DNA of 64,000 nucleotides, from assembly GCA_027579435.1 (NCBI GenBank), contig JANBPK010001038.1, forward strand, positions 1 through 64,000. The letters are read 5' to 3'. This document shows, in pieces, positions 11,649-23,172 of this stretch. Positions within the stretch are counted from its first letter, which is position 1; the number at the start of each line of letters is the position of its first letter. Under the pieces are notes generated by a model. It saw only the letters and a list, made by a program, of their open reading frames with translations, searched no databases and was not told the origin of the DNA. This stretch comes from Candolleomyces eurysporus. Lineage: Eukaryota > Basidiomycota > Agaricomycetes > Agaricales > Psathyrellaceae. Position numbers and translations under genes: made by a program.

Positions 11649-14401
11649 TGTAGGCAATCATGCCACAGCTACCAATCTGTCACCTCTACATATGTACTTG
11701 GGGGGTATGGGTGGCACAGGCAAATCTCAGGTGATCAAAGCTATAAAACAGCTGTTTGAAGTGAGAAAGGAGTCCCATCGGTTTGTGATTCTTGCCCCTA
11801 CAGGGACTGCTGCAGCACTTCTGAATGGAGACACCATTCATCATTTTTTGGGGCTTAGAACTGAATCAGATTCTGAAAGTGAGATAGTCATAAATGAACA
11901 CACAGCCATTCTCAAGGCTAAAGAGAGGCTAGCTGGAGTTGAGTATATATTTATTGATGAGTGCTCCATGCTTTCTTGCAACCATATGTATCACATCAAT
12001 GAATGATTGGCTAAAATTAGTCAACACTTTGAAGAAAGCTTTGGAGGGTTCAACATGATATTTGCAGGTGATTTTGCTCAGCTACCACCTGTGGNGGGTA
12101 CCAAGCTTTTTAGTGACTGTTCAACTGCAGCTGCATCAGCTAGTCTTAATCGCTTCAATGAACAAGCAATCATAGGTCGTTTCCTCTGGCATCAGGTAAC
12201 TACAGTTGTCATTCTAGTTGAAAACATGCGCCAAACTGTGAAGGGAAGCAAAGAGGCATCTCTCAGATAGGCATTAGAAAATATGAGGTATGCTAGCTGC
12301 ACAGATGAAGACATCACATTCTTGAAGTCATTAATTGTTCGCCCAGCTTCTGATGTTTTTTTAAATGATCCTAATTATCGCAATGCCTCAATAATCACTG
12401 CCCTGAACATTTACAAAGATCAGTTCAACCTTGTTGGGAGTGAACAATATTCCAAAGACATTGGTCAACAGCTTCATTATTTCTATTCTACCGATTCTCT
12501 CCTCCCTACAGCAACACCAGGGAAATCTAAAAAGTCAAGGAGAAAGAAAAGTGAGCGGCAGACTATGACAGAGGCTCTTCAAAAGAAAATTTGGGAAGTA
12601 ACTCCAAGTTCCACCAACCATATTCCTGGAAAACTACCTCTTTGTCTTGGTATGCCTGTTATTCTCAGATACAATGATGCAACTGAACTTTGCATAACAA
12701 AAGGTCAAGAGGGCATTGTTGTAGGCTGGAATGCGTACAATGGACCATACAACATGCCCTGTCTGGACACAGTATATGTGAGACTGCAGAATCCATCAAA
12801 GCCTGTTCACCTTGATGGGTTGCCTCAGGATGTTGTACCCATTTCAAAAACAACTAATAGACTATACTGCTTGCTTCCAGATGATAAAAGTATCCAGATT
12901 GAAAGAGAACAAGTCAATCTGCTCCCAAATTTCAGCATGACTGACTATGCCTCTCAAGGAAAGACCAAAGAGTATAATGTTGTGGAGTTGTCAAGCAATG
13001 CTTGGTACCAGGGCATTTACACCAGCCTTTCTAGAGGAAAATCTGCTGACAAAACAGTTATTCTGGAGGACTTCCCTAAAAGTATCAAAAAGATCACAGA
13101 AGACATACCTCCATTTTTAAAGCAAGAGTTTAGGGAGCTCAATTTGATGGACCAGATAACAGCTAGGAGATATGAGGGAACTCTGAGCAATCAAGTCAAA
13201 GGTGATCTAAGATACCCACTTGTACACTCTTATATAAAATTCATTAAAGATGAAGACATCACTGGAGATTGGCATAAGGCTTTGAAGCCACTAAACAACT
13301 CAGAATTGATTCCAAGTGTACCTTCTAATTCAGAAAAAAATCACTTTTGGAACAGCCAACTGGTTAAGAAGTCATTTCAGACTGCAGGTGAGAAATATAT
13401 GTTGTCCAAGGATTCCAAAGGAAAACGACCAAAAACAAAGGATGTAGATGAGCCACAGCCAAAAGAACAACCTATTCAGAAAAAGGTGNAAATCCTCAAT
13501 ACAAACACCTGTGCAAGCAACAAGTGAGCCTACAGGCATTTTGTGGGACAGTGTAGATTATAGCTGTGCATATGATGCTCTCATTGTGGTCATATACAAT
13601 CTTTGGCTATCTTACCCATCATACTGGACCAATGTGTTAGTATCCTATGGATATGTATTCAAAATCATGGCAGAATCCTTCAAAAACATAGGAAATGACT
13701 ACACTATTGAAATGGTTCGTAATTCTATCAGGTCAACTTTAAGAGAGCAAGAGCCTGCTGTTTTTACAGCAGGAACAGCTGGCATTTTTATATCTGAACT
13801 TGTAATTAGGGTATTCCCAAGCCTTGAGTGTGGAACCTTTGTAGTAATATGTGATTCCTGCAACACAGTTGTAGAAAGCAACAGTGCCTCCACCTTCTCT
13901 ACTTTCACAGTCATCATACCAAATAGCACTCAGAGGAAGCAAATTGGCAGTAATTATGACCTGACACATGCACTCTACACTCACAAAGCCCCATTGCCCA
14001 GACAAAGATGCAGTGGTTGTCACAATGTTCTGTCAAAAAAGCTGACTGTGCACCATGCACCTGAACTATTGTGCTTGGGGATTGATGATACACAAGTGAA
14101 TGTAAATGTCCAGCTAAGCTTACCTGCAGCAGATGATACCTCAGACCATTTTTACCAGCTTAGAGGCTTAGTATATGGTGGTGACTTTCATTTTACTTCA
14201 AGGTATATTGACATATCTGGACAAGTCTGGTATGCAGATGGAATGACAAATGGGCAAAAATGCATTTTTGAAAGGACAATAGTTGCAAGCGACAATACTC
14301 AATGGTTGAAATCTTGCAAAGGAAAAAGGCTCCTGTATGCAATCTATGAAAACAGGACCTGGCATAGTAGACATCAAGCAGATCTTCAGGTTGAATTGTA
14401 A
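11638..14401 (+). pseudogene. Helitron PIF1-like helicase fused to a USP-like protease domain, 5' truncated
   Basis: The helicase part has Walker A (GGMGGTGKS, near 11706), Walker B (FIDECSML, 11951), the GDFAQLPPV motif (12067), and late motifs including DYASQGKTKEYNVVE and YTSLSRG. This is the superfamily-1 helicase carried by rolling-circle Helitrons. The Rep nuclease half that should lie upstream is absent; the frame starts right at MITE copy 2. Two in-frame stops (TGA 12004, TAG 12268) disrupt it. An N at 13489 separates it from a second frame, and deleting that N fuses them. The second frame holds WDSVDYSCAYDAL (candidate cysteine nucleophile), two CxxC pairs (CDSC, CSGC) like a zinc finger, and GGDFHF...GQVWYADGM, which matches a USP histidine box. 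The element is non-functional as it stands. Confidence 0.7.
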
Positions 14402-14479
14402 ACCCTCGTATTGCCGCATGCAGTGGCGGCCCTCAAAACAAGTGTGATACGCGACGTAGGTGCGTCGCCAAAGTGTTCC

Positions 14480-14508
14480 CGCGCCGGGCGCGTGATCGGG
14501 GTTCTAGT
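14480..14508 (+). mobile_element. Helitron 3' terminus
   Basis: A GC-rich hairpin (CGCGCC at 14480-14485 pairing with GGCGCG at 14487-14492) is followed by 11 nt and then CTAG with T next (14504-14508). Hairpin, 10-12 nt spacer, CTRR and a host T is the standard Helitron 3' end. It lies about 100 bp past the USP-like domain, so it most likely closes the same element. A second palindrome (GCGACG...CGTCGC, 14451-14468) sits just upstream. Confidence 0.7.
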
Positions 14509-14608
14509 GACGTCACGTCATCGTGAGTACGGAATAGTTGTGCTATAATACAAGTATTAGTATTATACACTTCTTGTACGATAGTCGAGATGTACCAAAA
14601 GGTCACTG

Positions 14609-15953
14609 TCAGATAATATACTCGTCAAGATTAAATAGCCGCAATGCAAGATTTACGGGTCTGACATGCTCCTTGAAGAACACGCTTCCCATAAGCCCCT
14701 TCCTCGCCCACGCATCCACCACAAGATTACCCCAAACTACAACCCAGATCAAGGTCCATACATTGCCGAGCACACCTCCCACCCGAATTCCAGTGACCTG
14801 CCTCCAAAGTCGCTCCAAGATAATCCCGACACCCATCATCAAAAAGTACCCCGCGACACTCCAAAACTCCGTCCCGCGTCCCATACCCCAGAGACCCGCA
14901 ACATGCAGCAGCCCCGAGATGAAGAACGCACCCATAACCGTGCCCATCCTCCCAAAGACACGCGCGAGGGGTTTACTCCCGCACGAAACGAACAAGTCGC
15001 GGAAGGCTTGGTGCCATCTCCGGGCCCAGAAATCCGCAAGCGAGGTAGCGAACCACGGCGTGTCGAAGATCGGAGGCCATTGCAAAGGGTGGTTCCGAAA
15101 CAGCAGGATANCCCCCCAGGGTGAGGAAGTTGTACCCGATTTGAATCCCAAAGCAAATAGCCAATCCTGCGCAGGTGCTGATGACGGTGGAGCGGGTGTA
15201 GCGTTGTAGTGGGGGCAGATTCTCGTCAAAGATAGTGTGCCCACCGGATGAGCCGATAGTCGAAGGTCCGAAGGATTGAACGCAGAAATGTAGAGAGTCG
15301 AAGATGAGGACGAAGATGAAGGACCGGAGGAGGGTGGCGAGGACGAACGAAGTTCGGGAATGTGTGGGACGGGTTTCTTTGGGTATGACGAGGCCTTTGG
15401 ACCAGTTCCACCCTATACCCCGGAGGTTGGAGGCCAAATCAAAGGCGTCCAACGCCACTTGGCTAACAGTGTAGGGCGATTCTTTGGGAGGACGTTCTTT
15501 GTCTGGGTGTGGGGTCTTATACAGCGGTTTCAACTTGAACGTCCAGATGACAGACCGCATAGCGAGTGTAAACATGGAGAGCTGAAGGCTATCATTGAAT
15601 ATAGGGAGGGTGAAGAGCCAAAGCAATACGCACTGCGAGCCCATGGTTGAGATAAATCAACCGTTCGTCATTGAGATGCACCACGAGATCCAACCGCGTC
15701 GAAGTCCTAAACGCTGTCCACACCGTCACCGGCAAGAAAGCCAACCTCGCATAAAACGTTCCCGGAATCAAGACCAGCACAGCAGTCGCATAATAGCAAA
15801 GCAACGAAGGCAGAAGCAGTTGAGTGAACGACTGAAAGGTGAGTGGAACCCGGGTGTCTGGTGGAGGGACAATCTCCGTCAACCTATAACACCCTGTATT
15901 AGCCCAGTCGGCCATGTAGAGAATGGATTGCAAAGGAAAGCGTACCAGTTCAT
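14609..15953 (-). CDS. wax-synthase-like membrane O-acyltransferase A
   Basis: Predicted three exons: an 8-nt first exon (15953-15946, ATGAACTG), exon 2 (15883-15634, 250 nt) and exon 3 (15581-14609). The protein (about 409 residues) is hydrophobic and matches wax-synthase-domain acyltransferases, MBOAT-related membrane enzymes that move an acyl group to a hydroxyl acceptor. Motifs include PDTRVPLTFQSF near the start, GIGWNWSKGL, FWARRWHQAFRDLFVS and LLHVAGLWGMGRG, the last with the likely catalytic histidine. An N at 15111 adds one base; deleting it makes total exon length 1230 nt and restores one frame. It is divergent from copy B, which has the same exon 1 and 2 lengths. The substrate cannot be told. 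Fungal relatives act on terpenoids or lipids. Confidence 0.75.
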
Positions 15954-16636
15954 TGACCCTCGCGTCTACGTAGGATGTGGTAAGAAAGAAAGAACAGCGT
16001 CTAGGAGCCTTGGGGTAATATGGACTGCGGCACGGTCACCGGATCATAGCACTGGTCACCCCAAATCTCGGAGACGTGCACTGCAACCACCATCTCCGCA
16101 TCTCTCGCTGCCAAGTCACTGTCAAGTCCCATGGATACTCCAACCGACCCACTACCAAGTTGAAGGCTCAAGCTAATGGAAGTCGAAGGGTGGACTGGAT
16201 GGCATGCTGTTAAAGGGCTCGTTTGATTCGTGGGGAGAAACGCTCGTCCTCTTTGGGAGATTGGGATACCTGTACGTAGCGTGATATCGGGCATTATCTA
16301 CGTGGCCTGATTTCTATGCTCAAAAGCCTCGACTTCTAATCGCGTTGAGACAGCAACCTAGGCCTATGGGATTCGAAGAACGAGCATACCACTCTCGCGG
16401 CTTCCAGTGCCAAAGCACAAGGCTTCCCAGCTCGTGATAGTTTGCATTACCCCACCAAGCCGACGGCGTCCCTCCTCAGCTTTGAAAGCGATTTACCTGA
16501 ACCATGGTTGCGATATAGCACCGATCAGATCCCGAGAAACCCGGCTACCTTATATGAAGCGCGTCCATTTGAACTTTGAGTTCATTTCCCCTTGCCCTTC
16601 TGCTGCTACGTGGACCCTGAAGCAGACAGACGAGCG
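15954..16636. promoter_or_regulatory. shared intergenic region of two divergent acyltransferase genes
   Basis: The 683-bp gap between the divergent starts of wax-synthase-like copies A and B must hold both 5' regions. I see no clear TATA box or long inverted repeat. The reading frames in it are shadows. Confidence 0.35.
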
Positions 16637-17987
16637 ATGAGCTGGTACGTTTTCCTACATCTCTCTTCCTCATTTAAAACTCATCGAGCATTGCCCAGGC
16701 TCGCCGACCTCATCCCCTCCCCGGACACCCGCGTCCCAGTCACATTCGAATCCCTGACGCAGTTGTTATTGCCGACGTGGCTCTGCTGCTACGTGACTGC
16801 GGTTCTTGTCTTACTCCCAGGCACTCTATACGCAAGGCTAGCGCTACTACCGGTGTCCCTTTGGTTTACGTTTCGGACTGGAACCCGGTTGGATTTGATC
16901 GTTCAGTACAACGATGACCGGTTGTTGTTTATCAACGAAGCGCTGACGGTACGCGAGTTCTCTCTATGCTTCATACTTTGAATTTACTCAAGGACGGTGT
17001 TTCTTTCAGCTGGCGATGTTCACTATGGCCCTCCGATGCATAATCTGGACTTTCCAAACCAAGCCATTGTACAGAACCATCCGCGCCGACTCGGAAGAGC
17101 CCACTTCGCCCAAATCATACACTATATGCCAAGTAGCCGCCGATGCTCTCGAACTCACAAACAACGCCCGCGGAATCGGGTGGAACTGGTCTAAAGGCCT
17201 GTACATTCCCGAAGAAACGCGCCCAACCCACTCCCGAATTGCGTTCATCCTATCCACCATCCCCTACTACCTCTTTTCCACCATCATTTTCGACTCATGT
17301 CACTTCGCCGTCCAGTCCTTCTCTCCTTCTACATTCGGCTCTGGGGTAGGAGGGACGATATTCGACTCAAGCCTCCCCCCACTTCAAATGTACCTCCGCT
17401 CGACGGCCATCACGCTGCTTTCGGGCTTCACAGTGTGCTATAACATCCAATCTCTTTACTACGCATCCACCATCATCTCCCTCACTCTACCACTGGGACA
17501 AACACCGGAGCAGTGGCCTCCCATATTCGGTGCCAAACCCTGGTCGGCCACCTCGCTTTCGGAATTCTGGAGTCGGAAATGGCACCAACTCTTCAGAGAC
17601 CTCTTCGTTTCTGTCGGGTACAATCCCGCTTCGTACCTGTTTGGCCACGCAGCTGGAGTTGCCGCAGCGTTTTTCGTGTCGACCGTGTTGCACGTTACGG
17701 GGCTGTGGGGTATGGGCCGGGGTGGAGAATTCCTTTGCACTGCTGCATTCTTCATGTCCAATGCGTTCGGTATCATCTTAGAGAGACTTTGGACCAAGGT
17801 CACAGGACGTAGAGTGGAGGGTGTATGGGGCAACGTGTGGACGTTGGCTTGGCTTTTGGTGTCTGCTCAACCGTTGGTGGATGCGTGGGCTCGGACGGGG
17901 ATGATTGGAACGATGTTCTTTAGTGAGGGTGCGAGACCTGTTAATCTTATTTCCAGAGCGGTTTTGGGGTATAATGTGTGGTCGTAG
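16637..17987 (+). CDS. wax-synthase-like membrane O-acyltransferase B
   Basis: Exons 16637-16644, 16699-16948 and 17010-17987 give an uninterrupted protein of about 411 residues. The 8-nt first exon (ATGAGCTG) is supported because copy A and the dead copy at 58.6 kb have the same layout, each with a GTACG donor. Family motifs in order are IPSPDTRVPVTFESL, GIGWNWSKGLYIPEETRP, FWSRKWHQLFRDLFVS and VLHVTGLWGMGRG (likely catalytic His), and a C-terminal PLVDAWARTGMIGTMFF segment. Several hydrophobic stretches predict a multi-pass membrane enzyme. It probably acylates an alcohol acceptor, lipid or terpenoid. This is the cleanest member of the family here. A remnant of this 3' end and its downstream flank lies at 24.4 kb. 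Confidence 0.85.
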
Positions 17988-18198
17988 TTGTGTTGTTCTT
18001 GTATGTACTGGTAGACTAGACATGTACTGAAATTCTGCTCAATCTGTACGCGCAAAGATCGGAGGTGAGGGTTTTTGGAGGTCCATAGATCGATGCTTGT
18101 TCGGGTTCCTTCCAGAGCAACCCTGGCAACAAGTCACAAACAAACCGAGAATGGCATATTCCCGCTTTTGGCGTCGTTCAGCCTTCTCAGCATTCATC

Positions 18199-19318
18199 AT
18201 GGACCCCAGCTCCGTTGATGATTTTCCCTCTGCCGATTTACCTGAAGATGTTGGACGGCTGATATTTCAGGCCGCAGCAAGGCTGGATAGCCAAACTGGG
18301 CGGTCTTGCGCCCTCGTGTCGCAGAAGATAAACATCTGGTGTGTACAAACTATGAACGCGATGCTTCCGCAGTGTTGACTAGAATTCAAGGGTGGAACCA
18401 ATACTCTATCACACGATAAAAATTATGAACACTCGCCAGCTATCCAGGTTTAGCGAGATCGTTCAGAGCTCAAAGTCCAACTCGTCTCGCCGAAGACCCG
18501 TCGAATTCTTCGCCTTGAATGTGAAATCGCTGTGCATCATTGACACTGGCGATGGCACTGCACCGAACTTTCGAGATGTGCAAGCCGTTCTCCAAGCATG
18601 CTCTAATGTTGAACGGCTACTTCTCTGGGGTTTTCAAGTTCCTCTAGCGGAGCGGTCGGAAGCTGGGCTGATCATGAAAGACTTCCACACTTTCATGACA
18701 TCTTCATCCGGATCCTTACCATCTCCCCATCATCTCTCCATCAAGACTACTCTCCTCCCTAGAGATCACATTCACTTCGCGTATCGCATCTTTCAAAATG
18801 TAACGCACCTTCACCTAGTCGGAGCCGCAAAACATTCAAGTTTTGCGGGAACCGAAACTGTGGAATGGGATACGCTGCGAAGCCTCGAGCGACTCACGCA
18901 TCTCTCCGTTGAATCAGCATCCTTTCGAGTTGGGGGCTCGAGCTTTTCGCGATGGGCCAGAGAAACGATTGATTTTTGTCCACCATCCCTCCGAGTATTC
19001 GTTATCTGGATCTCCACCCTCCCTCACTTTTACGATGAACCCGAAGTCTTTGATGAACTAAAAGCCCTCCAGAGTGGAAGCGTCGATGTGCGAGCAGTCG
19101 TTGCCTACATGGGACGATTCCGTTTGCCACCACACATTTCTAGCTTCAGTCGAATATATGAAGACGTCGTCCGAGATTGTATTGGGACTCCCGATCTGTT
19201 CAATGGGAAGGACTTTTGGACTTTGGCAGAGGAAGTAGTTGAAGCTCGTTCTCGTGGAGGAGGCTCATCGCAGCTTGTGCCAGTGACCGACATTGTCTCA
19301 GCGGATCGCAACAATTGA
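18199..19318 (+). CDS. F-box-like protein, copy 1
   Basis: Exon 1 (18199-18338) is exactly 140 nt and encodes an F-box-like motif: ADLPEDVGRLIFQAAARLD, then a GRSCALVS core. Intron 18339-18390 splits a tryptophan codon. Exon 2 (18391-19318) encodes the family body: VEPILYHTI, FFALNVKSL, VQAVLQACSNVERLLLWGF, EWDTLRSLERLTHLSV, SLRVFVIW and C-terminal GKDFWTLAEEVVEARS. The total is 355 residues with no break. F-box proteins dock substrates onto SCF ubiquitin ligases, and the leucine-rich body may bind the target; the target is unknown. It diverges from copies 2-5 and lacks their shared GCGCC upstream element, keeping only an ATCGATGCTT at about 18089. It starts the tandem array. Confidence 0.75.
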
Positions 19319-19572
19319 AGAGGAAGGGAAGTTAAGGGTAATCAAATGGTTCAGCCGCCTTGTACACGTCAGTGCTACCCCTAGTATACAGATTCAACAT
19401 TATTGACAAGAGATATCTATGGCTTCGGATGTGTTGAGGTTCGCAGATACAAGTCCCGTGTCACTGCGCTTGGATCAAAGGATCGGATAGCACTCGGCGT
19501 TAAGATTTTCGAGACCGATAAAGGCTCTTCTGCGCGCGTTAACGTTCCTTCCAGGCCACTCGCTCAGTCCTC

Positions 19573-20590
19573 ATGGAACCAAACGTTATTCAAGCTTTCC
19601 GCTTTGCTGACCTACCTCAAGATATCGGGAGGTCGATCTTCCAGATCACGGCTGAGTTGGACGAGGAATCTGGGCGCTCTTGTGCCCTGGTTTCGACTGA
19701 GGTAAATTTATGGTGTGTGCTATAGACGATGAAATGGCTGCCGCTCTCAACGGGATCAAAGGGTAGAACCCGTACTTTACCACACCATCCTCCTCATAAG
19801 CAATGTCCAGCTATCAAGATTTTATACTCTCATTCAATCGTCGAAAAGTCACTCGTCACGGAGGCACCCAGAGTTCTTCGCCTTGCACGTCAAATCGCTC
19901 TCCATCGGTTGTGGCCATTGCGATCCGAATTTGGAAGAAATGCTAGCTGTCCTACAAGCATGCTGTAATGTCGAATGGTTCGCTATATGGGGCTTCAATC
20001 GAACTTAAGAGAGTGTGGCACTGAACAACCTCCAAACCTTCATGACATCACCTGCTATGTCCCCTCGTCGCCTTTCCATCATTACGACTTTCTTCCACGA
20101 AGATCAGGTCAAATTCTCGCACCCCATCTTCCAGAACGTTACTCACCTCATGTTGAAATGGCACCACGCGGATAGACTTGGCCACATAGAGTGGGACACG
20201 CTGGGGACCCTCAAGAACCTGACGCACATGTCAATCCTTCCAGCATTGCTTTTAGAAGAAGGGCTCTCCAAATCGATGGGAGAGATCATAAGCCTCTGTC
20301 CAGAGTCCCTTCGAGTGTTCGTTATCTGGGTTTACGACACCCGTTGGTTCCCTGAAGCACTCCCTGCTTTTAGCGATACGAGGGCCATATCTGAAGGAGA
20401 TGTCGATATGCGGATGGTTCTTGGTTATCATGGCGACGGGGATTCCACGATGGTCACATACGGTATCAGTCGGGAAACCACTGATATATTCATAGACTGT
20501 GCTGGCATCCCGGCTGGAAAAGACTTTTGGACACTGGCGGAAGATTATATCGAGGCTCGTCGTCGTCGAAGAAGCTCCCAGCAGGGCTGA
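19573..20590 (+). pseudogene. F-box-like protein, copy 2, one nonsense codon
   Basis: Exon 1 (19573-19712, 140 nt) and exon 2 (19762-20590) have the right total length (969 nt) and align codon for codon with copy 4. The reading frame is broken only by TAA at 20006-20008, where copy 4 has AGA in the segment GFSRDRESM. Everything downstream (ALNNLQTFMTS, SLRVFVIWVYDTRW, GKDFWTLAED) stays open. Either the copy died very recently, or a sequence error or an alternative start (20015, giving 191 residues without the F-box) is involved. The F-box region is intact: ADLPQDIGRSIFQITAELD. Confidence 0.7.
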
Positions 20591-20691
20591 AGCGCCACTC
20601 TTTTCCTAGAGTCACAATGTAGCTCGATTTTCCTATATTCTAAATACAGACAGATTATGCCGCGTTGTCCAGTTCACCAAGCGCCCTAGCT

Positions 20692-20740
20692 AGCGCCGAG
20701 TGTCATATGATACAGTGATCTGATCGATGAAGCTTTGAAT
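20692..20740 (+). promoter_or_regulatory. conserved upstream element of F-box copy 3
   Basis: TAGCGCCGAGTGTCAT is followed about 30 bp later by GATCGATGAAGCTT, ending about 40 bp before the ATG at 20779. The 80-90 bp around it are nearly identical upstream of copies 4, 5, 12 and 13. Confidence 0.5.
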
Positions 20741-20778
20741 GGCCAAGTTTCCGTGCATCGCTTCTCTCGTTTGACTTC

Positions 20779-21784
20779 ATGGACTCAAACACTCCTCAAG
20801 GTTCTCGATTGGCAGATCTACCTCAAGATATCGGGAGGTTGATTTTCCAGATCACGGCTGAGTTGGACAAGGAGGCTGGGCGCTCTTGTGCCCTGGTGTC
20901 GAAGGAGATAAATTCATGGTGTGTGCTACCGACGATGAAATGGCTGTAGCTCTGAGAAAAATCAAAGGGTGGAGCCCATACTTTACCACACCATCATACT
21001 CAAGAACGATATTCAGTTATCAAGATTTTACACTCTCATTCAATGGTCCAAAAGTAACTCGTCACGGAGGCCCCCAGAGTTCTTCGCCTTGCATGTCAAA
21101 TCGCTCTCCATATGTCGCGGCGCCGACTACTATCCGAATTTGGAGGAAATTCTAGCCGTCCTTCAAGCATGCTGTAATGTTGAATGGTTGGTTTTGTGGG
21201 TCTTCAGCCGAAAGGGAGAGAGAACGACACTGGACAACATCGAAACTTTCGTGACATCGCCTTTCATATCCCCACGCCGCCTCTGCATCACTACGCCTTT
21301 CTTCCCTAATAATCAAATTAACTTCTCGCCCTCCATCTTCCAAAACGTCACTCACCTCATGTTCGAATGGCGATCAGCGGATAGACTTACCCGGATAGAA
21401 TGGGACACGCTGGGGACCCTCAAGAACCTGACACACCTGTCAGTCTTTCTCACATTCCCAGTAGTCAAAGAAGGGTTCTCTAAATCAATGGGAGAGATCA
21501 TAGCCCCCTGTTCAGAGTCCCTTCGAGTGTTTGTTCTCTGGGTTTTCGACTCCCGTTGCTTCTTTAAGGACGCGAGGGCCATATCTGAAGGAGATGTTGA
21601 TATGCGGATGGTTCTTGCTTACCCGGGCGAGGAGCCATCTGGAGAGACACAACACGCATTCAATCGGGACCTCGGTCACATATTTAGAGACTGTGCTGGT
21701 ATCCCAGTCGGGAAAGACTTTTGGACTTTGGCGGAAGATTATATCGAGGCTCGTCGTCGTCGAAGAAGCTCCCTGCAGGTCTGA
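20779..21784 (+). CDS. F-box-like protein, copy 3
   Basis: Exons 20779-20918 (140 nt) and 20968-21784 make a 318-residue protein with no break. The F-box core reads ADLPQDIGRLIFQITAELD and then GRSCALVSKEINSW across the splice. The body has VEPILYHTI, PPEFFALHVKSLSI, AVLQACCNVEWLVLWVF, IEWDTLGTLKNLTHLSV and a tail of GKDFWTLAEDYIEARRRRR. The tail is a run of CGT/CGA arginine codons that could act as a basic patch or nuclear signal. The start was chosen because it gives the 140-nt exon shared by all copies. Relative to copy 2 it lacks about 12 codons in the segment before DARAISEGDVD. A role as SCF substrate receptor is inferred only. Confidence 0.8.
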
Positions 21785-21880
21785 AGCGTCACTCTTTTCC
21801 TATAGTCACAATGTAGCCTCATATTCTAATGTTACAAATGCAGATGATGCCGCGTTGTGCAACGCACCAAGCGCGCAGTT

Positions 21881-21926
21881 AGCGCCGAGTGTCATGTGGT
21901 ATATTGATCTGATCGATAAAGTTTTG
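21881..21926 (+). promoter_or_regulatory. conserved upstream element of F-box copy 4
   Basis: AGCGCCGAGTGTCAT at 21881 and GATCGATAAAGTTTTG from 21911, ending about 42 bp before the start at 21968. Confidence 0.5.
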
Positions 21927-21967
21927 AATGGCCAAGGTTTCATGCTTTGCTTCTCTCGCCCGACTTC

Positions 21968-22988
21968 ATGGACTCAAACACTGCTCAAGGTTCTATATTT
22001 GCGGATCTACCTCAAGATATCGGGAGGTTGATTTTCCAGATCACGGCTGAATTGGACGAGGAATCTGGGCGCTCTTGTGCCCTGGTTTCGAAGGAGATAA
22101 ATTCATGGTGTGTGCTATAGATGATAAAATGGCTGCCATCGCTCTGAGAGAGATCAAAGGGTAGAGCCCATACTTTACCGCATCGTCATAGTCAAGAACA
22201 ATCTCCAGTTATCGAAATTTTACACTCTCATTCAATCGTCCAAAAGCAACTCGTCCCGAAGGCCCCCAGAGTTCTTCGCCTTGCACGTTAAATCGCTCTC
22301 CATCAGTCGCGACGGCTCCTATCCGAGCTTGAAGGCAACGCTAGCCATTCTTCAAGCATGCTGTAATGTCGAACGGTTGGCTTTATGGGGCTTCAGCCGA
22401 GATAGAGAGAGTATGCCGCTGAACAACCTCCGAATTTTCATGGCATCGTCTTCCATATCCCCTCGTCGCCTTTCCATCATGACTGTCCTCTTCCCTGAGG
22501 ATCAGATTAACTTCTCGCACCCCATCTTCCAGAATGTTACTCACCTCATGTTGAAATGGCACCAAGCGGATAGACTTGGCCGAATAGAATGGGACACGCT
22601 GGGGACCCTCAAGAGCCTGACCCACCTGTCGATCTATCCAACGTTTCGATTAGGAGAAGGGTTCTCCAAATTTATGGGAGAGATCATAGGCCTCTGTTCG
22701 GAATCCCTCCGAGTGTTCGTTATCTGGGTTCATGACACCCGTTGTTTCCGTGAAACACTCCCTGCTTTTAACGACACGAGGGCGATATCTGAAGGAGATG
22801 TAGATATGCGGACGGTTCTTGCTTTCCTTGGCAGGGGGCGCTCTAAGGTGGCGAACTACGGGATCAGTCGGGACGCCGATGGTTTATTTACGGACTGCAC
22901 TAACATCCCAGTCGAGAAAGACTTTTGGGCTTTAGCGGAAGATTATGTCGAGGCTCGTCGTCGTCGTCGAAGCTCCCGGAAGGTCTGA
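21968..22988 (+). CDS. F-box-like protein, copy 4
   Basis: Exons 21968-22107 and 22160-22988 join to 322 residues with no break. The F-box core is ADLPQDIGRLIFQITAELD. In the body I see FFALHVKSLSISRD, ILQACCNVERLALWGF, FSHPIFQNVTHLMLKW, IEWDTLGTLKSLTHLSI and SLRVFVIWVHDTRCF. The tail is EKDFWALAEDYVEARRRRR, with glutamate replacing the usual glycine before KDFW. About 1.2 kb separates this start from those of its neighbours, and the match includes the upstream region, so the duplicated unit is promoter plus gene. It serves here as the intact reference for judging the dead copies. Confidence 0.8.
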
Positions 22989-23089
22989 AGCGTCACCTTT
23001 TTTCCGGATACACAACGTAGCTCTATCTCTATTATCCCCACCTTGAATACACATGATGCAGCATCGTCCGACCTATCAAGCTCCCAGTT

Positions 23090-23130
23090 AGCGCCGATGT
23101 CATATGACACAGTGATCTGATCGATTAAAC
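23090..23130 (+). promoter_or_regulatory. conserved upstream element of F-box copy 5
   Basis: TAGCGCCGATGTCATATGAC then GTGATCTGATCGATTAAAC. It has lost two bases (AG) of the GCGCCGAGTGTC block found in copies 3 and 4. Confidence 0.45.
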
Positions 23131-23172
23131 TTGGAATGGCTAAGTTTCTGTGCATTGCTTCTCTCTCCCCAC

